This document shows, piece by piece, positions 1 to 8,515 of a stretch of DNA of 58,755 nucleotides. The notes under the pieces are model-generated. The model did not search any database. It worked only from the letters and a program-made list of their open reading frames with translations, and was not told the DNA's origin. Position numbers and translations under genes: made by a program. Each line of letters begins with the position of its first letter. Position 1 is the first letter of the stretch. Source of the stretch: Mycobacteriales bacterium (GTDB lineage: Bacteria; Actinomycetota; Actinomycetes; Mycobacteriales; Mycobacteriaceae); assembly GCA_012842085.1 (NCBI GenBank), contig DUTM01000001.1, positions 1 to 58,755 on the forward strand, given 5' to 3'.

Positions 1-36
1 AATTGTGGCGGGGCTAAGACCGCGCGGTCTGGACAT
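1..36 (-). CDS. start of an unidentified gene downstream of menD (partial)
   Basis: An ATG at 36 on the minus strand opens a frame (MSRPRGLSPATI) that runs off the window edge. The menD stop codon ends two bases before this ATG, and a purine-rich AAGGGG lies about 5 nt upstream inside the end of menD, so the start is well supplied for translation and probably coupled. In M. tuberculosis menD is followed by the membrane protein gene Rv0556. An equivalent is possible, but only 12 codons are visible and the product cannot be identified. Confidence 0.5.
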   Translation of the reverse strand, partial: MSRPRGLSPATI

Positions 37-38
37 CG

Positions 39-1748
39 TCACCCCTTCTCTTCCTCTGCCGGAGAAGGCACTTGGGCAAGCGCGTGGTTCAACGCGTGGC
101 GGTCGGTTCGGCTGGTAACCACTTCCAGAATGCGCACTCCTGGGTTCGGCGTGCTGCCCGGCGCAGTGTTCGTTACAGCTTCCAATTCAGCTGCTAGCTC
201 CGACAAGCTGCACTGCTGGTAGCCGACGCCCAGGGCACTAGCCAGCTCGGCGAGGCTAAGTTGATGCGGGGTACCAAAAATGCGTTCGAAGTCTGCTTCG
301 TAGTGGGACTCCCCCTGCTCCAGGGTGGCGAAAATTCCGCCCCCTTGGTCGTTCGCCACCACGATGGTGAGGTTGCGCGGCTGCTGTTCCAAAACGGGGG
401 TGAGCAGCGAGCCCATGTCGTGTACTGCCGCAAGATCACCGAGGAGGGCGATGACGGGCTGGGGATGCCGGAGTGCGATCCCAGTGGCGGTGGCAATATT
501 GCCGTCAATGCCGGAGGCGCCACGGTTGACGACACACTGCGGCCCCGCCTCGGGGTGGGTGACGGCCAAGTCTCGCACCGGATTAGAGGAGCCCAGGAAA
601 CCCCGGATGTGTGGGTTGTCGCAAAGGACGTCACCCACTACTGCGGCCACTTGCAGACCGGAGGGCTGGGGTGCGGTGGAGAGTTTCTTCAATACGTTTT
701 CGCAATGGTGGGTGGCTGCCAGGTGGGCGGCGGCGCACTCGTCGAGCCAGTCGGCGGGGGTTTGCCCCACAGTGCTGATGGTGCTGGCTACGGTGTGCGC
801 ATTGCCGGAAACATCGGCCCAGTCTGTGAGGGCGTACTCGGGCGCTAACACAATCTGGGGCAGGTCGGGTTGTGCAAGCAGCGCAGTTACCGACCGGTGC
901 AAAGTGGGTTTGCCCACCACAACTACTTGTTCGGGGGACAGCAGAGGCAATGCGAGGGGATTAATTATCATGCCGGAGGTGTCTCCCCCGGGTTCGCAAA
1001 GGGTGGGGATGCCGGCAAGTTCGGGTGCTTCCCAGGAGCCTTGGCCAGCAACTACTAGAGTGCGACGGGTGAGGTCGATGACGGGTGCCGGGTTGTGGGC
1101 AGTCCAGGGGGCGTTATCGGGGCGTCCCTGCCAGGCGTCGGGAAGCTGCAGGTCGGCACTTTCACCCGCGTCTGCGGGGCTCACCAAAGGGGTACGGAAG
1201 GGGGCATCAATATGAATGGGGCCGCGGGCTTGGCGGCTGCGGAGCAGGGTGCGGCACAGCGCGGAACGCCAGTGTGCATTGAGGGCTGGGGCTTGGCCTG
1301 CTAGCTCTGCGGTGCTGTGCGGGGCGGGCGGAAGAATCAGTTCGTCCACTACGTCGTGGGCGAAAATTCCCTGCTGGTTAATGGTTTGCTGGGCACCCAC
1401 ACCCTGCATTTCGGGTGGCCTGTTGGCGGTGAGGAACACCACTTGCCGGTGGTTGTAGCGGGCTTCTACTGCCGCCGGGTGCAGGTTGGCTACCGCAGAC
1501 CCGGAGGTGCAGACTACTGCCACTGGACGGTCCGTCTCCCCCGCTAGTCCCAGCGCCAAAAAACCGGCGCTCCGCTCATCAATCCGCACATGCAGGGTAA
1601 GGCGGCCTGCCGCTTCTGCTTGTTTGAGGGCGTAGGCCAGCGCAGAGGAGCGCGATCCAGGGCAGAGCACCGCGTCGCGCATGCCGTTTCGGATCAGTTC
1701 ATCAATGATGACGCGCGCATAGATACCAGATGGAGTGGGGCTACTCAT
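39..1748 (-). CDS. menD: MenD, SEPHCHC synthase (menaquinone biosynthesis)
   Basis: This thiamine-diphosphate enzyme condenses isochorismate with 2-oxoglutarate to give SEPHCHC, the first committed menaquinone step, in the cytoplasm. The 569-residue length fits the family. The N-terminal motif LCPGSRSS lies at residues 28-35, the expected catalytic glutamate of the ThDP-binding domain is in RIDERSAGF (E58), and the C-terminal ThDP/metal segment with LLGDLAAVHD and VANDQGGGIF lies near 435-475. The ATG overlaps the stop of the upstream CapF-like gene by four bases (ATGA), so translation is probably coupled. It belongs to the same menaquinone cluster as menC, menB, menE and menA. The identification is firm from the motifs and the context. 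Confidence 0.95.
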   Translation of the reverse strand: MSSPTPSGIYARVIIDELIRNGMRDAVLCPGSRSSALAYALKQAEAAGRLTLHVRIDERSAGFLALGLAGETDRPVAVVCTSGSAVANLHPAAVEARYNHRQVVFLTANRPPEMQGVGAQQTINQQGIFAHDVVDELILPPAPHSTAELAGQAPALNAHWRSALCRTLLRSRQARGPIHIDAPFRTPLVSPADAGESADLQLPDAWQGRPDNAPWTAHNPAPVIDLTRRTLVVAGQGSWEAPELAGIPTLCEPGGDTSGMIINPLALPLLSPEQVVVVGKPTLHRSVTALLAQPDLPQIVLAPEYALTDWADVSGNAHTVASTISTVGQTPADWLDECAAAHLAATHHCENVLKKLSTAPQPSGLQVAAVVGDVLCDNPHIRGFLGSSNPVRDLAVTHPEAGPQCVVNRGASGIDGNIATATGIALRHPQPVIALLGDLAAVHDMGSLLTPVLEQQPRNLTIVVANDQGGGIFATLEQGESHYEADFERIFGTPHQLSLAELASALGVGYQQCSLSELAAELEAVTNTAPGSTPNPGVRILEVVTSRTDRHALNHALAQVPSPAEEEKG

Positions 1749-3040
1749 ACTTCGCTAATCCACTCCCCTACAAGGCAGCTGGCAGCGTCCCCCACTAGGC
1801 TTTCCGCAAGTTCACTGTGGGGGTTGACGGTGACGTCGTATCCGTGCGGAAGATCAATAAATGGCAGTCCAGTGCCCTCTTCCATATCTATCTCTGCCGT
1901 GGTCTTATAGCTTTTTTCACCAATTTTTATGGTGGCGGATCCAGACAGCACCACTAGCCGGTGCAGCCCACCCAAACTACTGGTGAAGGTGAGTGGCTTG
2001 TCTTTGGTGGCGAGCCGAATGCGGCTGGAGACGGTGGGAAGCCGGTAGGTGATGACATCGGTTCCCAAAGTGTTGAGCTCGGCACCATCGTCATCTTGGG
2101 CTATTTGGGATGCGCGCAAAGTGGAGTACAGCTCGAAAAGGAGACCGTACTGGTCGGGGCTAATGCGCGCGGGGAGGCGACCGTCCTTAATAATGCCGGC
2201 AGCTTCATTCATGAGGATGGCGAATTCTGCCGTGGATTCTTTATGGCTTTCGGCGGTGGGGAGCGCAAAATCGGGCATGGGCTGGAGCAGCACCCGGGCG
2301 ACTTCTTGCGCATACATGATGGTCATGGGTCGGTTTTGGCTCACCCGGGGGCTTTTACCCGCAGCTATGGCTCGCGCCAGCTGCGAAATGAGGGAGGACT
2401 TGTGGGTGGGGCAGCCTTCCCCAAAAATGTTCGGGAATTGTAGTTCCACAAACCGGGTGGTGTAGTCGGAGGTGGCTTCTTCGAGCAGCACACTGGTCTC
2501 CGCTAACGCTTGTCCCACGGGGGTGCTGTTGCCGGCATTAATGGAGGTGGCGAGCACTAGGTGATCGGGGGCGGTGGGCAGCTGTTCCAGGATGTTGATG
2601 AGCGCTTCAGTGTTGTCGCGGATCTGTTGGGCGAGTTCTTCATCGCTGGGCATGGTGCCATTGGTGGGATTCCACAGCCGTGTGTCAGCAAGGTAGACGA
2701 CGTGGCTGAGGGTGCTTTTCTCGCTTTCGCGGGCTTTCATCATCGCTTCGATGACACGTTGCCGCTGTTGGCCTTCGGCAGATAGTGCCCCCTCGGGCTC
2801 ATCTTCTGTGTCTTCCTCGGCGGTGCCGTCTGCGGATGGGTCGGTGCTTGTTTCTGCGGGTGTTTCTGCGGGTGTGTCTGCCAGCTCGTCATCAAATACG
2901 AGTTCCACATCTTCTTCAGACGGCATGGCAGCTAAATAGTCTTGCGGATCAGCCATCTTAACAGTGATGCCTTCCAGCTCTGCACGCTGTTTAATGTGCC
3001 AGCTGAGAAAGCTGCGATCACCGAGTACGAGGTGTGCCAT
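1745..3040 (-). CDS. degenerate CapF-like protein (SDR-type domain plus C-terminal cupin)
   Basis: I chose the ATG at 3040 because GGGAAAGG lies just upstream. A GTG at 3055 is the alternative. The 431-residue product resembles the bimodular CapF/WbjC reductases of surface-polysaccharide synthesis: an extended SDR/epimerase-like half (LATSINAGNSTPVG, then VELQFPNIFGEG) and a C-terminal cupin-like half (VVLSGSATIKIG, then FIDLPHGYDV). Hallmarks look lost. The N-terminal GxxGxxG segment reads GDRSFLS, the YxxxK catalytic pair aligns with V and L in STPVGQALAE, and the His-rich metal site of CapF cupins is absent before LVVLSG. A low-complexity Glu/Thr/Ala/Pro linker fills roughly residues 50-95. 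It lies 167 bp downstream of a GT4 transferase gene and overlaps menD. It may be a non-catalytic sugar-nucleotide-binding or scaffolding protein. The function is unknown and the alignment is from memory. Confidence 0.6.
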   Translation of the reverse strand: MAHLVLGDRSFLSWHIKQRAELEGITVKMADPQDYLAAMPSEEDVELVFDDELADTPAETPAETSTDPSADGTAEEDTEDEPEGALSAEGQQRQRVIEAMMKARESEKSTLSHVVYLADTRLWNPTNGTMPSDEELAQQIRDNTEALINILEQLPTAPDHLVLATSINAGNSTPVGQALAETSVLLEEATSDYTTRFVELQFPNIFGEGCPTHKSSLISQLARAIAAGKSPRVSQNRPMTIMYAQEVARVLLQPMPDFALPTAESHKESTAEFAILMNEAAGIIKDGRLPARISPDQYGLLFELYSTLRASQIAQDDDGAELNTLGTDVITYRLPTVSSRIRLATKDKPLTFTSSLGGLHRLVVLSGSATIKIGEKSYKTTAEIDMEEGTGLPFIDLPHGYDVTVNPHSELAESLVGDAASCLVGEWISEV

Positions 3041-3207
3041 CGACCTTTCCCTCACGTTCAGTACCGAAGATCTTTCGCCTATTAGCCTACAGTTCCTACC
3101 TTGCTCTGGCAGTTTTTAGCTGGCACCAGTGGGATAGCCTTGTTGCCTCGCTACCCCGACAACCTAGCTACACCACAAGGGGGATACCCGAGCATCCCGT
3201 TATCTCC

Positions 3208-4275
3208 CTACTTGCGGGGGTTGCTGGAGCGGCGGTGGGTGGGCGCTGTTATGTTGACGGGTCGCTTGTGGCCTGGGACTTTGGGGATCGGCCACGCCGC
3301 AAAAATGATTGCCGGTAGCGCCACCACAAAAATGGACCACCCGGGCGCCTCCACTCCCCCCATCACCCACGCTAAACATACACAGGAAAGCTGCACGCAG
3401 GTCACGATAATGGTGGCCGCAAAGTGGGATCCAAAATAGCGTTGAAGCTGCTGATAGTTGTGTTCCCGGTGCATGCTCAGCGGCCCTAAGTGGTGGAAGA
3501 TGCGGTAGGCGCCAGTGAAGATAACGTCCAGCCAGTAGGCCAGGAAAGGTGCCACCACTGCCACTAAGGAGACTCCCTCCACCCACAAAATCAGCCCCAT
3601 CATGATGGTCAGTGCACCCGCAACATAGGCTCCTGCTTCTCCCAAAAATAGGCGTGCGCGCGGCATGTTCCAGGGAGCGAAACCGAGGAAGGCAGCAGCC
3701 ACGGTGGGCGCCAAGATATTGATGGGGTCCGTAATGTTTCCGGGGTGGAGGAGCCAAAACCAGCCACACACCACCAACATGTGTGCGACGGTGATGCCGT
3801 TAATGCCATCCATATAGTTGACGGCGTTCGTCACCCACACCGTCAGCGGCACCAAGACAATCATCACGATGACCAGGTATGCGGTGGAGTGGAAGGGCCG
3901 GAATTCTCGGATCACTTGCATGGCGAAAAGCGCAATCCAGATTCCTCCCAAAGCCAGGAAAAGAATACCTTTCTGAGTGTTGAGTCCGTAGATGTCGTCA
4001 AAGATGCCAACCATCGAAAACCACACAATGATGAGGGACACACCCAGGAAGAAGAAGGGGATGCGTTCGATTCCCTGCGAGATCAGCATGAAAACGTGGG
4101 CGAGCAGACCGATAAGAATGGCGATGGCAACCCCGATGCCACCACCACGTACGGTGGGGACACTGTGGGCACGGCGTTTGCCGGGCATATCAACCAGGCC
4201 TTGTCCACCCAGGAAAGGCAGCAAAATAAGTGGTGCTAACAGGGAAAGCACAAGGGCTACAACTGGCGCCAACAT
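3208..4275 (-). CDS. GT4-type polyprenyl-phosphate sugar-1-phosphate transferase (WecA/WbpL-like)
   Basis: This polytopic membrane protein of 355 residues belongs to the MraY/WecA superfamily, which moves a sugar-1-phosphate from a UDP-sugar onto undecaprenyl or decaprenyl phosphate at the cytoplasmic face. Visible signatures are DMPGKRRAHSVPTVRGGG near residue 30, the acidic pair in VGIFDDIYGL, VNAVNYMDGINGI and the C-terminal HREHNYQQLQRY. About ten hydrophobic segments are present. A GAGGAGG sits about 8 nt before the ATG. The wording of the motifs is closer to O-antigen/WbpL-type enzymes than to MraY. The CapF-like gene follows downstream, which supports a role in starting a cell-surface glycan. 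It could instead be the WecA that starts the arabinogalactan linker, so the substrate is unresolved. Confidence 0.8.
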   Translation of the reverse strand: MLAPVVALVLSLLAPLILLPFLGGQGLVDMPGKRRAHSVPTVRGGGIGVAIAILIGLLAHVFMLISQGIERIPFFFLGVSLIIVWFSMVGIFDDIYGLNTQKGILFLALGGIWIALFAMQVIREFRPFHSTAYLVIVMIVLVPLTVWVTNAVNYMDGINGITVAHMLVVCGWFWLLHPGNITDPINILAPTVAAAFLGFAPWNMPRARLFLGEAGAYVAGALTIMMGLILWVEGVSLVAVVAPFLAYWLDVIFTGAYRIFHHLGPLSMHREHNYQQLQRYFGSHFAATIIVTCVQLSCVCLAWVMGGVEAPGWSIFVVALPAIIFAAWPIPKVPGHKRPVNITAPTHRRSSNPRK

Positions 4276-4392
4276 CCGCTTTTCCTCCTCATAGCACCGC
4301 TCGTCTCATGAACCGGTAGACATAGCTAAGTCTAGTTACTGGGCGGCCTCGCAACCGGAAAACCCTGCAGATTGTGTAGCGGTGTTGCTAGC

Positions 4393-5436
4393 TCAGGCTT
4401 CGGATAGATAGCGGTAGCAGCGGCGAAGGCGCTCCAGCCACCATGTTTTGCGCCTGTCCGGGGCGCTTAGGTCTTGCAATGCGGCTGGGTTGGGAACAGC
4501 TAGTTGATTATCCAGAAAACCGTCTTTTACCTGGTGGGATTCGGCAAGATCGCGCTTAAAAAAGTTGCCAGTTCCGAGTCCACATGCGGGTATTTCGGTG
4601 GGGAGTGCTGCTGCCGCCGCGATCCCGGAGTTCATGCCGACAGCAGAGTCGAGGGCAGAGGAGACCGTCACCCGCTGTGGAATATGTTGAGCCAGGGCAA
4701 GCAGTTGGCGGGGTCCACCCAGTGGGGGTGCTTTCACAACCACGCGATCCACCGCTTCGGCGCAGATAACATCTAGTGGATCTGCCGCCCGGCGAATTGA
4801 TTCATCGGCAGCGATGTGGATCTCCGGGTCGAGGGCAGTGCGCACCGCTTTCAGCTCCGGCACCGTCGCACAGGGCTGTTCGGCGTATTCAAAATTGTCT
4901 GTTCCCCCAGCTGCCTCAACAATGGCGGGGATAGCGGTGAGGGCGGTGTCTACCGACCACCCCATATTGGCGTCCACACGGATGAGTGCCTGGGGTGCCA
5001 GCTGGTGGACGAGAGCTGCCCGCGCAATATCATCCGCAATGGTTTGTCCTGCTTCTGCCACTTTCACTTTAAAGGTGGTGACGGTACCGAAGCTGGTAAT
5101 GAGGTCCGCAATGACCTGCTCTTCGCGGGTGGCATCTAGGGCAGGAATGGTGCCGTTGATGGGTACCTGCTCACGCTGTGCAGGTGGCGGCCCCTGCCAG
5201 GCCATTTCGAGGGCGTTGCGCAACCAGAAACTTGCTTCCAGGTCGTCGTATTCCGGAAAGGCGGCGAATTCTCCCCATCCGGCGGGTCCTTCAACGAGCA
5301 GCATTTCGCGGGTGGTGATGCCGCGGAATTTCACCCGCATGGGAATGCTCACCACGTGGGCGTGCGCCAGGAGCTCCTCCACCGGAGGAAGGATGGGGAG
5401 GGCAGCGGGGTGGCGAGGCGGCTGGGAAGTGCTCAT
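4393..5436 (-). CDS. menC: MenC, o-succinylbenzoate synthase
   Basis: This enolase-superfamily enzyme dehydrates SHCHC to o-succinylbenzoate. The 347-residue product carries the expected catalytic set: lysines in FKVK (122-125), metal ligands D155 (RVDANMGW), E186 (EYAEQP) and D211 (IAADES), and the second lysine in VVVKAPPLGG (K235). The open frame continues upstream to 6099, but that part is only antisense to menB. I place the start at the ATG at 5436, where the recognisable protein begins. No Shine-Dalgarno sequence is obvious, but TACCGT stands exactly 6 nt before the ATG, which fits a leaderless transcript. It is divergent from menB, and the menD gene lies further downstream. Confidence 0.93.
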   Translation of the reverse strand: MSTSQPPRHPAALPILPPVEELLAHAHVVSIPMRVKFRGITTREMLLVEGPAGWGEFAAFPEYDDLEASFWLRNALEMAWQGPPPAQREQVPINGTIPALDATREEQVIADLITSFGTVTTFKVKVAEAGQTIADDIARAALVHQLAPQALIRVDANMGWSVDTALTAIPAIVEAAGGTDNFEYAEQPCATVPELKAVRTALDPEIHIAADESIRRAADPLDVICAEAVDRVVVKAPPLGGPRQLLALAQHIPQRVTVSSALDSAVGMNSGIAAAAALPTEIPACGLGTGNFFKRDLAESHQVKDGFLDNQLAVPNPAALQDLSAPDRRKTWWLERLRRCYRYLSEA

Positions 5437-5442
5437 GCCTCT

Positions 5443-5520
5443 ACGGTAGCGGGTTTGCCGGGTTTTCACGGAGCCACCATGGATACTGTCTCCTCTAGTA
5501 GGCCGCCCCTCCAGTAAGCT
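5443..5520. promoter_or_regulatory. divergent leaderless-type promoters of menC and menB
   Basis: A TANNNT hexamer precedes each start codon by 6 nt: TACCGT on the minus strand (5448-5443) before the menC ATG, and TAAGCT on the plus strand (5515-5520) before the menB ATG. Neither gene has a convincing Shine-Dalgarno sequence. This spacing puts the predicted transcription start at the first base of the start codon. The -35 regions are not obvious. This is inference from spacing only. Confidence 0.5.
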
Positions 5521-5526
5521 GAAGCC

Positions 5527-6546
5527 ATGACGACTTCCGCGAATATTAAACGTTCTGGCGCTGATGCATTGCATCCGCTGCCCCCACAACCCAAACTGAC
5601 TGAGAATCCTTTCCGCCCTGACCAGTGGCGCACTGTGCCAGGTTTTGAGGATCTCACCGATGTTACGTACCACCGGCATGTCGGAGAGGGCCGCGCTAAT
5701 GCGATTGTGCGGATTGCGTTTAACCGTCCGGAGGTTCACAACGCTTTCCGGCCGCACACAGTTGACGAGTTGCTGCGAGTGCTCGACCATGCCCGGTGCT
5801 CTGCCGATATTGGAGTGGTGCTGTTGACGGGTAATGGTCCGAGCCCGAAGAACGGCGGTTGGGCTTTCTGCTCTGGCGGTGATCAACGGATTCGCGGAAA
5901 ATCCGGATACCAGTACGCCACCGAAGATGAGCAGGGCGCTCCCCAGGGGGACGATATGTCCACAGTGGATGCGGTGCGAGCGAAGGCAGAAGGCGGACGC
6001 CTGCACATTCTGGAAGCACAGCGGCTGATCCGTACCATGCCAAAGATTGTGATCTGTTTGGTGAATGGTTGGGCAGCTGGGGGCGGACACTCGCTCCATG
6101 TTGTGAGCGATCTGACGTTAGCTAGTGAGGAATGTGCCCGCTTCAAGCAGACGGATGCGGATGTGGGCAGTTTTGATGCCGGCTTCGGCAGTGCCTATCT
6201 GGCGAAACAAGTAGGACAAAAACGGGCACGAGAGATTTTCTTTTTGGGCCGCAGCTATACCGCTCAAGAAATGTTTGAGATGGGGGCTGTCAATGAGGTT
6301 GTCCCGCACGCTGAATTGGAGAATGTTGCGGTGGAGTGGGCGCGGGTTATTAACCGGAAGTCCCCGACTGCTCAGCGCATGCTCAAGTTTGCTTTCAACT
6401 TGGCTGATGACGGTATGGTGGGGCAGCAGGTTTTTGCTGGGGAAGCGACTCGTTTGGCCTATATGACGGATGAAGCGGCGGAAGGTCGGGAAGCTTTTCT
6501 GGAGAAGCGAACACCGGAGTGGGACGAGTTCCCGTTCTACTACTAA
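5527..6546 (+). CDS. menB: MenB, 1,4-dihydroxy-2-naphthoyl-CoA synthase
   Basis: This crotonase-fold enzyme closes the second ring of the naphthoquinone by Dieckmann-type cyclisation of o-succinylbenzoyl-CoA. The 339 residues include an N-terminal extension of about 40, as in mycobacterial MenB. Recognisable segments are AFCSGGDQ near residue 118, the oxyanion-hole region NGWAAGGGHSLH, DADVGSFDAGFGSAY, and the C-terminal PEWDEFPFYY with the conserved C-terminal tyrosines. It is transcribed away from menC. An AT-rich 344-bp spacer follows before the phosphate transporter. The identification is firm. Confidence 0.95.
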   Translation: MTTSANIKRSGADALHPLPPQPKLTENPFRPDQWRTVPGFEDLTDVTYHRHVGEGRANAIVRIAFNRPEVHNAFRPHTVDELLRVLDHARCSADIGVVLLTGNGPSPKNGGWAFCSGGDQRIRGKSGYQYATEDEQGAPQGDDMSTVDAVRAKAEGGRLHILEAQRLIRTMPKIVICLVNGWAAGGGHSLHVVSDLTLASEECARFKQTDADVGSFDAGFGSAYLAKQVGQKRAREIFFLGRSYTAQEMFEMGAVNEVVPHAELENVAVEWARVINRKSPTAQRMLKFAFNLADDGMVGQQVFAGEATRLAYMTDEAAEGREAFLEKRTPEWDEFPFYY

Positions 6547-6571
6547 CTGAAACCCCTTTTAGTAACCTTGT

Positions 6572-6599
6572 GTTCACTTAATTTTCATCATTCCCTTCA
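6572..6599 (+). promoter_or_regulatory. PHO-box-like TTCA direct repeats upstream of pit
   Basis: TTCA occurs at 6573, 6584 and 6596, with steps of 11 and 12 nt. The first copy reads GTTCAC. Direct repeats of a GTTCA-type heptamer with an 11-nt period are the form of the Streptomyces PhoP PHO box. SenX3-RegX3, encoded at 21.9-24.0 kb, is the phosphate-sensing equivalent in this order. The same 11-nt arrangement occurs upstream of senX3 (24090-24105). Binding by RegX3 is inferred. Confidence 0.5.
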
Positions 6600-6627
6600 G
6601 TTTTAAGCAAATGTTTCTTATTTTGTT

Positions 6628-6720
6628 TATTAAAAAACACCTTGTGTTGCCATAGAGGATTGCTCTAGCAGCACATTTGAGAATGAGAGGGGAATCACTC
6701 TCACTTTCGTGTTTTTTAAT
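6628..6720. repeat. 12-nt inverted repeat shared with the senX3 control region
   Basis: ATTAAAAAACAC at 6629-6640 is repeated exactly as its complement GTGTTTTTTAAT at 6709-6720. The extended 14-mer TATTAAAAAACACC (6628-6641) recurs at 24128-24141 upstream of senX3. I did not notice the full 12-mer elsewhere in the window. It could be a second regulator site or a curved-DNA element. Confidence 0.55.
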
Positions 6721-6890
6721 TATGTTGTGCGGCAACGTTTCTCGTTTTAAGAAATATTCTTGTAACCTTATGGAAACCTTACTAATTATGTTGCGCTACA
6801 GCATTTTTAGAGGTTTTAGACGGTTAGCTAAGTTAAATATAGGGTTAACGCAATTGAGAAAGGTTAAAGGTTGGAGAATAATCACTGCAT

Positions 6891-8210
6891 GTGAGCCCTG
6901 ATTTGATTATTCTCTGCCTAGTAGTCGCTACGGCTTTAGCCTTCGACTTTACTAATGGCTTCCATGACACCGGCAACGCCATGGCTACCTCCATCGCCAC
7001 CGGTGCCCTCAAACCAAAAGTTGCAGTTACTCTCTCGGCAGTCCTCAACCTGGTTGGCGCCTTCCTCTCCATTGAAGTTGCCACCACCGTCGCCAAAGGA
7101 ATCGTCAACCTCGACAAAGTACCTGTTGCTGCTGACGGCAAGAACCACCTGCTGCTCCTCATCGTGTTTTGCGGTTTAGTAGGCGGCATTCTGTGGAACT
7201 TACTCACCTGGCTATTTGGCCTCCCCTCGAGCTCCTCCCACGCTCTCTTTGGTGGCCTAGTTGGAGCGGCCCTCATCTCGCTGGGAACAGGGGGCGTCGT
7301 CTGGGGTGGCGTCGTCGGCAAGGTTATGATTCCGGCCTTCCTCGCACCCTTCATCGCTGGCCTGGTCTCCACCGTGGGCACCTGGCTGGTTTACCGCATC
7401 ACCCAGAAAGTGCCCGACAAGAAGAAGATTCAGGGATTCCGGTGGGGGCAGATCCTCTCCGCTTCCCTCGTCTCCCTTTCTCACGGCACCAATGACGCCC
7501 AAAAAACAATGGGCGTTATTTTTCTGTCCCTCCTGGCTTACGGATACGTTCAACCGGACTCGGAAATTCCCGCCTGGGTTAAGATCTCCTGTGCTGCGGC
7601 GATTGCCCTCGGCACCTATGTCGGTGGCTGGCGCGTCATTCGCACTCTCGGAAAAGGCCTCGTAGAAATCGAATCACCGCAGGGCATGGCTGCAGAAATG
7701 GCCTCCGCCGCCATCATCCTCACCTCCTCCCACTTCGGCCTGGCACTCTCCACCACCCACGTCGCCACCGGCTCCATCATGGGCACCGGCTTGGGACGTA
7801 AAGGAGCAGAAGTTCGCTGGGGTGTTGCCGGACGCATGGCCATAGCCTGGGTTATTACCCTGCCGGCCGCAGCCATCATGGGAGCACTCACCTGGCTGGT
7901 TGGACACTACGTGGGACTGCACAACGAACTAGTTGGCGTCATCGTAGTGTTTGTCATTCTGGTGGCCAGCTCCGCATACATCTACATGCACTCCCGCAAG
8001 GCTCCCGTCAACTCCAAGAACGTCAACGATGAGTGGGAAGAAGACGAGCTCAACAAGGTTGAACTCCACCCCAACCACCACGATGCAGAAACGGAAGACC
8101 CCGAAGCAGTGGCCGTCGCCACCGCTCGCGGACACCTACCGCCCGACCCCGTCGACGACAACGCCGACGATAAAGACACCACCGAGACCGCAGAAGGAGG
8201 CGACAAATAA
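6891..8210 (+). CDS. pit: PitA-type inorganic phosphate transporter
   Basis: This low-affinity phosphate/metal-phosphate symporter of the PiT family (439 residues) sits in the plasma membrane. The two inverted PiT signatures are present: DFTNGFHDTGNAMATSIATG near residue 20 and SLSHGTNDAQKTMG near residue 200. About ten hydrophobic segments and an acidic C-terminal tail of about 75 residues follow. The start is GTG, with a weak GGAG about 14 nt upstream. The stop overlaps the next ATG (TAATG). The order pit, small membrane protein, DUF3349, menE matches Rv0545c-Rv0542c of M. tuberculosis. Control by RegX3 is suggested by the upstream TTCA repeats. Confidence 0.93.
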   Translation: MSPDLIILCLVVATALAFDFTNGFHDTGNAMATSIATGALKPKVAVTLSAVLNLVGAFLSIEVATTVAKGIVNLDKVPVAADGKNHLLLLIVFCGLVGGILWNLLTWLFGLPSSSSHALFGGLVGAALISLGTGGVVWGGVVGKVMIPAFLAPFIAGLVSTVGTWLVYRITQKVPDKKKIQGFRWGQILSASLVSLSHGTNDAQKTMGVIFLSLLAYGYVQPDSEIPAWVKISCAAAIALGTYVGGWRVIRTLGKGLVEIESPQGMAAEMASAAIILTSSHFGLALSTTHVATGSIMGTGLGRKGAEVRWGVAGRMAIAWVITLPAAAIMGALTWLVGHYVGLHNELVGVIVVFVILVASSAYIYMHSRKAPVNSKNVNDEWEEDELNKVELHPNHHDAETEDPEAVAVATARGHLPPDPVDDNADDKDTTETAEGGDK

Positions 8211-8506
8211 TGTTGATGCACACGCTGGAAAACCTCCCAGCCGTAATTATTGCTGGTCTGGCTTTCGGTGCTGGTCTGCCCGCCATTTTTGCCATCGCAA
8301 TGTGGGCACAGTCCGGCCAAACTAAAACCCTCGCTGACGGCACCATTGTGGAGACAAAGAAAGCTCCGCTCCCCATGCGGATCCTTGCTTACATTCTTTA
8401 CTTCGTGATTTTGGCCTCAGTAGTTATTGGAGTCCTTTGGATCTCCCAGCACTTCCTCTACGTCACCTTCGGTCTCGATATTTTCGGCACTGGCGGACAG
8501 GGATAA
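8210..8506 (+). CDS. small two-helix membrane protein (Rv0544c-like)
   Basis: This 98-residue protein has one hydrophobic segment at about residues 11-33 and another at about 57-85, separated by a hydrophilic loop that includes QTKTLADGTIVETKK. The ATG overlaps the pit stop codon (TAATG), so translation is coupled. An ATG two codons later is an alternative start. Position and size match the mycobacterial membrane protein gene Rv0544c beside pitA. No biochemical function is known to me. The coupling suggests a partner or stabiliser of the phosphate transporter. Confidence 0.8.
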   Translation: MLMHTLENLPAVIIAGLAFGAGLPAIFAIAMWAQSGQTKTLADGTIVETKKAPLPMRILAYILYFVILASVVIGVLWISQHFLYVTFGLDIFGTGGQG

Positions 8507-8515
8507 GGCACTGAC

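Larger units (their letters stand above)
6547..6890. other. AT-rich control region upstream of the phosphate transporter operon
   Basis: This 344-bp stretch has no plausible gene and is much richer in A and T than its surroundings. It holds three TTCA repeats (6573-6599), a 12-nt inverted repeat (6629-6640 with 6709-6720), a short hairpin TGAGAG/CTCTCA around 6684-6703, and several GGTTA/GTTAA elements close to the pit start (about 6821-6870). The size and repeat content suggest a densely regulated promoter. Confidence 0.6.

Noticed and set aside
325-1215. Long plus-strand open frames across the menD region
   Set aside because: They are antisense shadows of menD, with no start signals, low-complexity translations and no family features.
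5437-6099. N-terminal extension of the menC frame
   Set aside because: It runs antisense through menB and translates to sequence unlike MenC. The enzyme begins at 5436, where a TACCGT box is correctly spaced.
6677-6901. 74-codon frame in the pit control region
   Set aside because: It lies in AT-rich DNA full of regulatory repeats, has no ribosome site, and its translation is hydrophobic and basic without family features.
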